In this document: positions 44,601-53,826 of the stretch, piece by piece
Layout of the letters: each line of letters opens with the position of its first letter
How positions within the stretch are numbered: position 1 is the stretch's first letter
Origin: Pyrenophora tritici-repentis
Lineage: Eukaryota; Ascomycota; Dothideomycetes; Pleosporales; Pleosporaceae
DNA: 64,000 bases
Direction of reading: 5' to 3'
Assembly: GCF_003171515.1 (NCBI RefSeq)
Contig: NC_089391.1
Coordinates: forward strand, 62,001 to 126,000
The notes under the pieces: generated by a model
What the model was told of the DNA's origin: nothing
Seen by the model: only the letters and a program-made list of their open reading frames with translations
Database searches by the model: none
Position numbers and translations under genes: made by a program

Positions 44601-45353
44601 GTTTCCATCCTGGTCCTTCTCAATCTCAATGTGGAGATCGACGCCTTTACGGTGCGGAGGCAGCTTCTCAGCTAGGAGTTGATCAAAGGCCTTCAACCAT
44701 TGGTGGTACTGGGGTGGGAGCTTCGTCTTAGGGTCTGATCGCTGGCGCGGCTTTAAGGCCTTCTCGATGTCTGCAATAGAAACCGCAAACACACCAGTGT
44801 CGAGGGCTATACTGTTTTCTTTGTTCTTCCGCCGGCTTCTCCTCACCTCTGCCATAAATGCAGAAGCTATTACCAGAGTAGCCTTGAGCTGTGGTGGCTT
44901 GTATGCCGTCTTCTTGTGGTTCCATACGCGGATATTTGATGCACCAATATCTAGGCAGCCTTGTTTGGCGGAAATCGTGACGTCGGCATCCTCTAGCCAA
45001 GGCTTTCCCAAAATTACGTCGTACGTCAGGCTAGGTACGACGTAGAAGAAGACACGTTTCTGTTGGTGGCCGTCTATGTCTATCGAGGCGTAAGTGACTG
45101 TATCTAGGACAGTACTTGGCTCTGCGTTCTTCCCGGCTGCTTCCTCTAGCTGGCGCGGGGCTATCTTGATTGATGGCAGTCTCAGAGATCGAAAGAGTTG
45201 TTCATTAATGGCGGAATAGCAAAGGCATCCTGAGTCCACAAGTCCAGTGACAAAGTCGGTTCCATTGAGTCTAACGTCCACTACAAAGGGATCGCTATCC
45301 ATCTTTTGCTTTCCAGTCTCTTTCCATTCTCTCTGAGCTGCCACGTGGTCCTA
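41664..45353 (-). CDS. Gypsy pol: protease, RT, RNase H, integrase, chromodomain
   Basis: A continuous frame of about 1229 codons between a TAG at 45351-45353 and the TAA at 41664-41666. No ATG lies near the start, so expression as a gag-pol fusion is likely. In order: aspartic protease (LVDSGCLCYSAI), RT (AFHKIRV, YVDDILIYS), RNase H (EADSSGYATGG), H2C2 zinc finger (HDSHITGHPGRD.. CEICGRN), integrase core (SIDFITDLP, TSDRGPQF, HPQTDGATERMNQ) and a chromodomain-like end (EAYVKWVDYTEPTWEPVSNV). No internal stop. Confidence 0.93.
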
Positions 45354-46579
45354 TTGCTCTGCTTGAGGGTCTTCTGAATCCTCCTCTACAGCTGCTTTGG
45401 TGACTACGGTACTCTTTGCGGTCTTGACGCCAACATAAGTTGGTCGAAGTGCGGCTGCCAGCGGGCAAGTAGCTATTCGGCAGTTGTTGCGGCCGCATCG
45501 GAGGCAACGTCGATCCTGGCGTCGAGCATCGATTTCTTCTTGGTTCACCCACTTTGCCCGTTTCCCAAGAAGCTCTTGGTCCTCAGGGCGCTTAGAAGGG
45601 AACCCATTTATGTTGGCCTTGCCACGGAGACCGACAGCGTTCACTTGAGTGGTTGCGGGCTGCGTAGGTTCCCATTCCATCATGTCCTGGTGATTGCTGT
45701 AGCCAGCAACATTGGCGTCAACTGTTGTCATTGGAGCTGGGGGAGGGTGTATCCAGCTGTGTAGCCGCTGCCTGCAACTTTCTTCTTTGTCCACTGACCA
45801 TAGAGTTCCATGTCGTTACTTACGTCTACGCATCTTTGAACAAACCCAGCGTACGTGTCGGTGTCGCTTCCAGAAAGGCCTACGAGGCGGTCTCTCATTT
45901 TGTTGCTGAGTGCGTTGCGGAGGTAGGATATCTTCGCGTCATCGTCCCATCCTTCTGCGTTGGCGTTGGCAATCTCTTTCTCAAAGCGAGGGTAGAAAGA
46001 TATGAAGGTCTCGTCTTCTCGTTGGCGTATAGAGTGCAGGTTCTGGATTGCTTTCTGCTTGCGGTTGCGTTCTCCATAGAGGAGTTCAAGGCGCTCAAGG
46101 AGTTGACAAGGGTTTGGCAAGTCTTGTCTAAGCTGCGTCTCGTAGAACGTTGTAACGTTCGTCTTTGCTGCTCCTTCAAGGTGCATGAAGATGTAGCGTA
46201 GCTGAGCCCTAAGGCTTCCAATAGCTAGGGCATCTTCTTCAATCTTGCCTTCCATCTCTAGCTTCCATCCTCGCCATTGAGATTTGTTGCCGCCGAACGT
46301 AGGTGGGTGAGGTAAGCTTGGACGTGGCTTTGGGGCGGTGTAGATAGGTGAGTCGCTCGCCTTGGCGGTTGGCGTCGTCGGCTTTGGCGTCTTTGTGGCG
46401 TCTGCCCTGTAGTCAGGCAGTCGGGAAGACGTCTCCAGCATCCTCATCCTAGCACTTGTGTCCTTCTCTCTGTCGCTTATTTCTTCGATCTTCTGCAGCA
46501 GCTGCCTTAGCAGCTGGTTCGCATCGTTTGCCGGCATGTGGGAGCCCTCTGCAGAGTCTGGCATGGCGGTGTCTGACAT
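45351..46579 (-). pseudogene. Gypsy gag, frame-shifted
   Basis: The first ORF, 46579-45728, encodes 283 residues with a retrotransposon gag region (FGGNKSQWRGWK, FYPRFEKEIANAN). A second ORF overlaps it in the -1 frame (45794-45351). It carries the remaining gag, with one zinc-knuckle-like unit (RCLRCGRNNCRIATCPLA), and ends TAG directly before pol in the same frame. The switch would occur around an AAGAAGAAAG run near 45785. Either a one-base deletion or a -1 ribosomal shift would explain it; no canonical slippery heptamer is obvious. Confidence 0.75.
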
Positions 46580-46620
46580 GACGTCACTTCGTTGTCTTCG
46601 GTATCTTCGGTTGCTTCGAG

Positions 46621-46632
46621 ATCTCGACTGTA
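46621..46632 (-). other. Gypsy primer-binding site, self-priming type
   Basis: On the minus strand the 12 bases TACAGTCGAGAT directly follow the 5' LTR. Their exact reverse complement, ATCTCGACTGTA, lies in the LTR (46684-46695 and 41500-41511). That is the arrangement of Tf1-type self-primed elements, where the 5' end of the mRNA folds back to prime reverse transcription. It suggests transcription starts near 46695. Confidence 0.8.
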
Positions 46633-46847
46633 TGTGAACGGTCTGTAGGTACTGTATTCCAGCTACCTAATCCAGATGCTATTTACAGTCGAGATGAAGA
46701 GAAGAAGAGGAAGTGGGCGGCCATCCCGCTTTGTTTGGGTTGGCGCGCGGCGCACGGTGCACGGGCTGCTGGGGGAAGGAGTGATAGAAGGAAGGAAGCG
46801 ACTAGGCCAGCGGCCTAGTCATGTGACCTAGGGCTCAGCCCGTTACA
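46633..46847 (-). repeat. Gypsy 5' LTR
   Basis: 215 bp, identical by eye to the 3' LTR. The target duplication GAACC follows at 46848-46852. Confidence 0.95.
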
Positions 46848-46961
46848 GAACCCAGCGACATGGACATATGGACGCTGACAGCTGTCTTGGGTACGATCAA
46901 TGTGTCGAGCTATATCCTCAGCGACGACCATAGAGGAGTCTGTAACGCCTGTCTGGAGTAG

Positions 46962-48975
46962 CGTGATGGCATCATAAACGAGTGTCGCATCGTGGGCGCC
47001 GACGGGATATGTGTGGATGATGAGGACATTTATGGCAATTGCTTGCACACGGGCACTAAGTGTACTTAGGAAAAGTAGGCGGCGTTTACAGCAGAGTTAG
47101 AGAACGAGACGGACGAGGATGCGAGGGCGGACGCGGCGCAGAGGCAGATGAAAATCGAACAAGGTCTGGCTCCGACACACCGGGTCATAAAGGGGTTAGG
47201 GTCGAGGAGGGGTGCCTGGTTCACGGGGCCATGGGTTCCTGTGGGGCTGGTCAAAGCATTCACAGCAGACACACTTAGGGCACATGGAGTAATACAAGCA
47301 CGACAATTCATCTATCTAGGTTCACAATGTAGTGAAGAGCCAAGACTACAGAAGAAGAGGGAGAGTAGCACTATGATGGAGGGTCGTAGATACTAAGTTC
47401 TGCGACTGCAGACGTGTTCCATGTGCAACTACATACATATACGCCATGCACTACCCAGTGGACGAGGTTGGTTTAGGCGTAGCCGTAGCCTCGTCTTCCA
47501 GGGCACCTGCACGTCGCCCTGGCCATTCTGCGCTGGTGGGGGTAGATCATGTACTAGATGGGTCGCCGCTATGTAGAGGAGAGAGTCGTGCAGAAGGAGT
47601 ACTGCAGCCGCTCCCGGGTCGATGCGGGCTCCAAGTCATCCGGGAGGAACTCTCGTGCTGCGAGTGCTTGTGTATCATTGTTGAATGGAGTCTTCGCAAT
47701 AGCAATAACTTGACTAATTCGATCTCAAACACCTTTTTTGCTCGAATTCGTGGCAATAAAAACTCTAAAGGGATGAGATGAACTTTTGGTGAAACCAATG
47801 TGCCGACTAATCAGCACCATGTGCTAGCATCCTAGATAACCTTGACGCAGTCATAGGCTTCTTTTTCCGGTTTCAGCGGCTTTGTGACGAGGTTTCAGGC
47901 ATTTGCGCCTCCGGATGACAGGTAAGCTTGTGATGGTCTCCACGCTTCCGTACGTGGACGTGCGTCGCGCAGCCACTGTGTCCTCTTGTGGACTGTTGTC
48001 TCGCAATCGCGGAGCTTGCATGGGCCATGCCCATAACATGTCTTGGGTCGGTAAGAAAACTCTTGTGGCGATGAAGACGCGATTTCGTCGAAGGCTCGAA
48101 TGTCCCCTAGTATGTCCATCTCTTGCTCGGCTTCGCCCTCATTTGAGTAAACTCGGAACGATGCAGAGTGGACGTGTTTTAATATGCGTACCGCTCTATA
48201 GACCTTGTATAGGGTGGGGTTCATGGGCTCGTTGGTGGTCTAATGCAGGAATAGTATGCCGTGCAGCGCATTCCCATCTTCATCTGTGCAGGACCTGGAC
48301 AGTAGGTTCCCTTGGAGTTGGGCTGCCAGCCAGTCCCATGCATGCGCGTCGACGGAAATTTGAGCCAGTGTTTTCGTGGCTAGTACTGTGACTAGACCCT
48401 GTGTATGAAGCAGTCTCCGTTATCGGACAGTATGACAGTGTTGTGCAATGTCATCGAACAGGCTTCTGCTAGCCAGGGATCGTGACCAAGGCTCTCGCGG
48501 TCCTCGGGAAAAGCTGGATGGCGAGAGTGGCCGTCTCGTCGAGTCGCTTTGTGTCAGGGAAAGAAACCCAAAATAGTTTCTGCCACGATACGTTTGGCGC
48601 ATGGACGGCGCGCGTGGGCAATGCTGCTTGTGCTTGTGGAATTGCTGGAGCTTGACGTGTCACGTCGCGAAAGTCTTCTAGACGCCTTGTCGCTGCGTGC
48701 CTGTGTGTTTTCTCAGCGCGTTTTGGTCTTTGCTTGGTAGCTCGATGGTGACGATGAACTTCACAATACGTGTGTTGTCCGGGTGCATCTGAACATGAGA
48801 GGCTGTAACCACAGTATCCTGCTCTCTGGTACGCTCTTCTATTCTCCCAGATACTCTTTATTCGAGTTCTTTTTGCTGATGGTAGGCATGGGGCCGGTGG
48901 TAATCGGGCTTGAAGTGGATCTGAGGCGATGAGGCAGGGCAATGAGGCAGGGCGATGAGGTAAGTTTGGCAGGCC
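46962..48975. other. short coding-like ORFs, unknown
   Basis: Candidates are a plus-strand ORF at 47148-47396, and minus-strand ORFs at 47895-48224 (MNPTLYKVYRAVRILKHVHS, continued upstream by WDWLAAQLQGNLL to about 48380) and 48469-48942. The minus-strand run at 48380-47895 looks most protein-like but has a stop near 48240. No domain was recognised. Confidence 0.25.
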
Positions 48976-49007
48976 GCCCGGATGGCCGAGTATGCTAAGA
49001 CGCTAGT
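48976..49007 (+). pseudogene. tRNA-Leu-like 5' half (fragment)
   Basis: GCCCGGATGGCCGAGTATGC followed by TAAGACGCTAGT resembles the 5' half of a fungal tRNA-Leu, including an A-box-like TGGCCGAGTATG. The match ends at a TA where the pogo-like relic begins. No 3' half with a B box was found nearby. It may be a chance match. Confidence 0.3.
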
Positions 49008-49990
49008 TAACGTGCGCGTCGGCCCAACGAGCCACTTGAACACCAAACCGATATACAACCCCCCATTTTCAAACCCGAATATCTCCACCACTATGAGCCC
49101 AATCGATAATGCAATTAGTTTAATTGAATCGCGCGGGTCCGAAATTTCATGTTCATATCACAGTGTTGTAGAACAGCTCGGATTTAATTGAACACCGTGG
49201 TCGCGCCGGCACTGAGGCATATTGCGACCTAGAGACTAAGCTGCACGACAGAAGCAGCTATTCGACCCACAAAAAGAAGCAGAGAGTTTGGAGTACATAG
49301 AAAGATACATAAAGAGTTGCTTGCAATCTTCACGGGATATGATAAGACAATTTGCGTCGGTAGTTGCAAAACGGGATGTAGGAAACAGCTGGGTTACGCG
49401 TTTTTTGCATCACCAACACGACCATCTCACGCCTAAATAGACCTGCGGCATCGACCGCGCACGACATAATGCTAACTTGAAAGAAAGATACGAGCTATCC
49501 AAGATGGCAATCGTAGATGGATTACTATCCTCGCGTGTATCTGTGGCGACGGCAGCTTGCTGCCGCCAGGTATCATCTACGAGGGCAAAGCTGGCAGTTA
49601 ATCGAGCTGGGTTAGTGAGCTGTAACCCGATCTACACAATGTTTTTGTGGCAGACTTAGCCTTAGAATGGACTAACAACGAGCTCGGGCTTGCCTGGCTT
49701 GAACAGATCTTTAAGTGCTTCACGATAGACAAAGCGCGCTGGCGCTGGCGTTTTCTTATCCTCAACGGCTACGGCAGCCATGTTACAAGCGACTTTATAA
49801 ACTTCTGCGACGCGCACAAGATAATGCTTGCGGTATTCACTCCTTCTTCAACTCACAGCCTTCAACCGCTCGACGTGGTAATGTTTGCGCCTCTCGCAAA
49901 TGCGTACAGCCAAACACTTCAAGAACATCTACTGCGTGTGCACGGCACAACTAGGATAGGCAAAGGCGAATTTTTATGAATACATTGGCC
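49008..49990 (+). pseudogene. decayed pogo/Fot1 transposase relic
   Basis: Starts with ATGAGCCCAATCGATAATGC at 49094 (MSPIDNAISLIES), matching the first residues of the pogo transposase at 12283. Several stops and frame breaks follow. From about 49670 the frame is open to 49979: LAWLEQIFKCF, FLILNGYGSHVTSDF, HSLQPLDVVMF. The second catalytic Asp of the LILDGHGSH motif is Asn here, so the active site is lost. The left end begins TAACGTGCGCGTC after a TA, similar to the pogo end. A right end could not be placed. Confidence 0.75.
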
Positions 49991-50302
49991 TGCCTGGAGC
50001 CAAACTTTCAGGCAGGAGCTTGTTTTGGGGGGTTTTCAAGCTACAGACAGTCGCGATGCGAACGAAGAATGCGACGTCGTAGTGTTGATGCTAGGATTGA
50101 TGCCGCAGTATATAGTCCTTACTGCCTCAACGACGCAAATGGTATTGACGAGAATCGACCTAATGCGAAGTGTTGTAGCTTGTCGAACAGAGGCGGTATG
50201 GGGGTCAGCCAAAGACGAATTCGTTGAGATCTCCATGGCCCAGCATGGCACGTGCGTGACGCACTCCAGCCGTAGTCCATCCGCAGTCCATCCGCAGGTC
50301 CG

Positions 50303-50815
50303 TTGTGCCTCAAAAACTGCATCGCACTGTCGTTGTCAATCAATTGTCTAGCTAACATGCGTTCACCGGTCAACGCACTTTTGAGGAAGTGGCACGAAAA
50401 ACTGAGCCTATCGCGACAATCACCGCCATCTTGGTATCGCGACCGACTTCGTGAAGAGTTGCTGGAACGACGCAACGCGAGTTGTCCTATGCTCAAACTG
50501 AGTGAGACGGCTGACGTCTTCTTCACCATCATCCGAGCGCAATACGACGGGTTTCCGATCCGATGTCTACCGCCTTACACGTTCCGACATATCCCTATCT
50601 ACGCCTATATGATTACAAAGTACACCTTACGTTGGAAGCTGTATCGAACGACGGCCCGCCTTTGCGGTGACCCTCATTTTGCCCAGGTGTGCGAAGTTGT
50701 GAACCCGAGGAAGGACCACAAGCTTAACGAAGTCGCCCTTCGGCACAATATTGACGAAGCGCAGTTTAAGCAAGTCTGTCGACGACTGCAGCTGGTATGG
50801 CCCCTTCTACCATAG
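50303..50815 (+). CDS. conserved fungal hypothetical protein (possibly partial)
   Basis: A 170-codon ORF. The convincing part starts near residue 22 (SPVNALLRKWHEKL, PPSWYRDRLREELLERR, LSETADVFFTI). It ends AQFKQVCRRLQLVWPLLP. The composition and the SWYRDRLREEL pattern look like a family of uncharacterised fungal proteins, but this is from memory and no function is known to me. The annotated Met is not well supported; an upstream exon is possible. Confidence 0.5.
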   Translation: MCLKNCIALSLSINCLANMRSPVNALLRKWHEKLSLSRQSPPSWYRDRLREELLERRNASCPMLKLSETADVFFTIIRAQYDGFPIRCLPPYTFRHIPIYAYMITKYTLRWKLYRTTARLCGDPHFAQVCEVVNPRKDHKLNEVALRHNIDEAQFKQVCRRLQLVWPLLP

Positions 50816-51017
50816 TCTAAGAACTGCCGGAGGAACGCAGAAACACAGCATATACTGCTCCGTGGTATCGTCATGCTATCAAGGGCGAGTCGCGCTAAGT
50901 TAGGTTACTTTGGCCTCGATTTCATCTAGTATCTAACGGGGTTGGCCTCTTTACATTGCTCCGTCGTCTACTTTGGCTCGAGCTTTTTCTAGCAATTACA
51001 CTCTCTCGCCCTAACGC

Positions 51018-52937
51018 CTACTCCAACATGGTCGTATTGAATAAGCGATGCCCCGTATCCGTCCCGCCCTTCCCCTTGTATTTGTTCCCCGACACCCGCA
51101 ACGCCACAACACTCAGATTCCGATCCTTTTCCAGGGCCTGCATCAGCGCGCTCCCGCTCTCCACGGCACCAGCCTGCACCACGCCCGCGACCACCACCAC
51201 GCGCAGCGCCGGATGAAGCGCCCGCACGTCGGCCACAAACGCTAAAACCGACGCCCCAGAGTTTACCACCGAGTCCACAACCACCATGCAGCGCACCCCA
51301 CGCATCTGACCCTCGACAATGTCGGCGAAGTGCCGCGCGTGCGCGAACGAAGCATGCGGTAATGCGCGACTCACGCCGAAAGCCATAGACTCGCCGCCGC
51401 GCATCAGCGGCACAATTAGCGTGCTGCCTTCGAACCGCACGCGGTGCCCGTCAGTCGGCGTGCCCTGCACATGCAAGATGGCGTACTGTTCTAGGCCGAG
51501 CAGCGGTGCCACGTGCGCGAGCGTGAGGTAGTAGCCCATGTCTGCGTGAGCGGCGCGCAGCGCATGGCCCGTGAGCGCTGCGTCGCGCGTGGGCGTGGCG
51601 AGGAGGTGCGCGGTGGTCGGGTGGGCGAGTGTGAGATTGCGACGCGGGGCGAGGTCGATGGCATCCAGGGAAACAGAGGGCAGGACGGTGGACGCAGCGG
51701 GTCCCAGGACCTGGGCGAATGTGTATCCGCGTGCGATCGCGGCGGTGAGCGCGGCGTCCATGGAGCAGCTGTCGCTGAAGACGACGTACGCTTCGTCTGC
51801 GCGCTGCAGCATGGGCATGTCGAGCGGGCTGTCACCAAAGGCGATTGCGCGGATTCGCTGCGCGTGCAGCAGGTCGACGATGTGGCCTTTCACTGCGCCC
51901 GTGACGACGTAGCCGTCGGACAGGCGTCCGCCGCCGATAATGGAGACGTGGGAGAGGTCGGCGCGCGCAAGTACTTTCTCCCACACGTGGCGCAGCCCGC
52001 AGGTAACGAGCACGACACCGACGTGTGGCTCTGTGGCCGCGCGCGCAAGCAGTGCCTTCATCTCGGGGTACATGTCGACGGTGGCGGCGACGCGGTCGCA
52101 CAGCGCGTCGAAGCGTGGCGCCTCTTCTTCGTACAACAGCGCGGCCTGGCGGAACGAGTGGTACGAGTATGGCTGAGCTGTGAAGAGAGCTTTGAGCGGA
52201 CAGGCCGGGAAGGTCGCAGCGAGTTCCCAGAACAGGGTGCCAGTGTCCTGCGGCGCGAGCGTCTTGTCTGCGTCGAAGAGCAGGACTTTTTCCAGGTCGT
52301 TCAGGTGCGGTAGGGCGAGGCCCAAGGCGCGCTCTACGTTGGCAAGATTCGCGGCTTCGGTGTGGCATTTTAAGTCCATGAGCAGAGTCGAGGCGTGGGC
52401 GAGGTAAGCCGCATTTGTATCTCCTGGCTTTTCTCGCAGCGTCGTGAATAGAATTCCTTTTTCTCTACAAATGGCGCGTAAGTCCTCCTTCTCCTTGTTC
52501 TGCCAGGACCGCAGTCCCTCCTCATCGACGACAACGCGGTGCCGCGTCAAATCTGCGCTGATGCGCTGCGCAATCACGCCTGGGTCCGTGTCGAGATAGA
52601 CGATGTGGGTGTAGGTCTGCCAGTCCTTCTCGACCGCGACCACGACGCCGGGGTTCCAGAACATGTAGTGCCCCGCGACGACAGCCGTTTCACCTCGGTC
52701 CAGACATGTCTGGGTGATGAGGGCAAGCGCGGCTTCGATTCTGCTTTGCTTTGCAGCTGCATCGAGGAGCTTAAAGGAGTCAAGGCCGCCGGGCGTGACG
52801 TGCGCGAGCACCTCGCTGCCGTCATAGAAGGCGAAGCGTTGGGCCTGGAGTGCTATTTCGGTCTTGACGTGGTTGAGTAGATACGACTTGCCGGAGCCGG
52901 ATATGCCGTAGAGTCCGATGATGGTTGGTTTGGCCAT
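51018..52937 (-). CDS. P-loop kinase - HAD phosphatase - uracil-phosphoribosyltransferase-like fusion
   Basis: An intact intronless 639-residue ORF on the minus strand (start context gaaATGGCC). Residues 1-200 are a P-loop kinase with Walker A GISGSGKS (11-18). Residues 215-410 are a HAD-type phosphatase: DADKT (222-226, the DxDxT nucleophile) and GDSPLD (368-373). Residues 430-639 resemble uracil phosphoribosyltransferases: VVVDSVVNSG (552-561) fits the PRPP loop, and GGTDTGHRLFNT (624-635) resembles the uracil-binding end. All active-site motifs are present, so it is likely functional, plausibly in nucleotide or nucleoside-like chemistry. GC content looks much higher than in the surrounding repeats. 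Confidence 0.8.
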   Translation of the reverse strand: MAKPTIIGLYGISGSGKSYLLNHVKTEIALQAQRFAFYDGSEVLAHVTPGGLDSFKLLDAAAKQSRIEAALALITQTCLDRGETAVVAGHYMFWNPGVVVAVEKDWQTYTHIVYLDTDPGVIAQRISADLTRHRVVVDEEGLRSWQNKEKEDLRAICREKGILFTTLREKPGDTNAAYLAHASTLLMDLKCHTEAANLANVERALGLALPHLNDLEKVLLFDADKTLAPQDTGTLFWELAATFPACPLKALFTAQPYSYHSFRQAALLYEEEAPRFDALCDRVAATVDMYPEMKALLARAATEPHVGVVLVTCGLRHVWEKVLARADLSHVSIIGGGRLSDGYVVTGAVKGHIVDLLHAQRIRAIAFGDSPLDMPMLQRADEAYVVFSDSCSMDAALTAAIARGYTFAQVLGPAASTVLPSVSLDAIDLAPRRNLTLAHPTTAHLLATPTRDAALTGHALRAAHADMGYYLTLAHVAPLLGLEQYAILHVQGTPTDGHRVRFEGSTLIVPLMRGGESMAFGVSRALPHASFAHARHFADIVEGQMRGVRCMVVVDSVVNSGASVLAFVADVRALHPALRVVVVAGVVQAGAVESGSALMQALEKDRNLSVVALRVSGNKYKGKGGTDTGHRLFNTTMLE

Positions 52938-53826
52938 TTCGAACGAAGTGGGCTTAACGCAGCAGAATGGATGCGTGATGGTAGTTTTAATTTCATACTG
53001 GCATGGCCTTTATATACGCATGTCCTGCGGAGTTTGCTGTAGCGCATCATGCGGATGGACGATGCGATTGCAAACTGTGTTTGTCGTTCTCAAAACAAAC
53101 GCTACACGCCCAGGTTTTCAGCACCGAAACCTCAGGGTAACTTAGTCTAAGCCTGGCTTAACGTTTTCCGAAGCACTTCGAAATATAAGCCCGCAAAATC
53201 GCGGCGCTTAGCTGAAACGCCGCTGCTTGATTGACCTACGAGTATTTGCGATCTATGAGCACTTGCCTCCCCATTGACTCAGCAAGGCGGAGTAATGCAC
53301 TGAGCTTCCCAAGGACGGCGTGATGACTCCTTCAAGTTTGAGTAACGGACAGCAAGGCGAAGGTCTCTCTGTTGGGCCTTCTTCCCTGTTATATAAACTG
53401 ACGATCAAGCAGGCTCCATCAGCCAGACTTGTCAACAAACAAGTCAATCAAGTTTGATGCCTCTGCTTAACCTGCTTGGTGCTCTAGGCTGGCCGAGCTT
53501 AGGTTGTTTGATTTGATAGTAGGCTACATAGCGGTTTGTGCTGCTGTGCACTTGCCACATTGATCTGTTATCGAGCAATTTGATTGTTTCGTTTGCTTGT
53601 TAACAACTCCGCATATGTTTGTCGAGTAGTTAAGTTAGCTTTGTAATTGTGTTTGCTGTGTCGCCGAGACAAAAGAGACTATACAAACAAAAACGCAAAT
53701 CTTCTCTTTGTCTTAGACAGGCACGGCACAGAAGTCAGTTCTGCACGACGAGTATATGTAACCTCTTGACAGTCTCTTCTTTTCACCAAACCCCACTACA
53801 TTCACTTCATTGCAAGTCCCAACATC
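52938..53826. other. intergenic between the fusion gene and the dynamin gene
   Basis: No domain-bearing ORF. The two genes diverge from this region, so it should hold both promoters. A CT-rich stretch precedes the dynamin start. Confidence 0.45.

Larger units (their letters stand above)
41449..46847 (-). mobile_element. full-length Ty3/Gypsy chromovirus-type retrotransposon (5399 bp)
   Basis: Two 215 bp LTRs (41449-41663 and 46633-46847) show no difference by eye and are flanked by the perfect duplication GAACC (41444-41448 and 46848-46852). On the minus strand gag is followed by protease, RT, RNase H, integrase and a chromodomain-like C-terminus. The primer-binding site and polypurine tract are both visible. 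Identical LTRs imply recent insertion. The gag frame is broken, so this copy may depend on others. Confidence 0.95.
41147..46961 (+). pseudogene. host ORF split by the Gypsy insertion
   Basis: The plus-strand frame open at 41147-41448 (ending PLNELEP) continues after the Gypsy from 46853 (SDMDIWTLTAVLG) to TAG at 46959-46961, when the element and one GAACC copy are removed. After that stop the frame goes on with Cys-rich sequence. The minus strand across the same joint is also open, with a possible 43 bp intron, so the coding strand is uncertain. Just upstream an intron-like GTAAGT..GACTAAC..CTAG at 41142-41193 fits a plus-strand gene starting near 41028 (ATGGCAACTTCT). No domain was recognised. 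Confidence 0.35.

Noticed and set aside
47903..48391. 162-codon plus-strand ORF
   Set aside because: Composition is poor (many Trp, Cys and Arg) and the opposite strand is more protein-like; neither has a motif.
51513..52313. 266-codon plus-strand ORF
   Set aside because: It lies antisense to the GC-rich three-domain gene, whose motifs are clear; long antisense ORFs are expected there.
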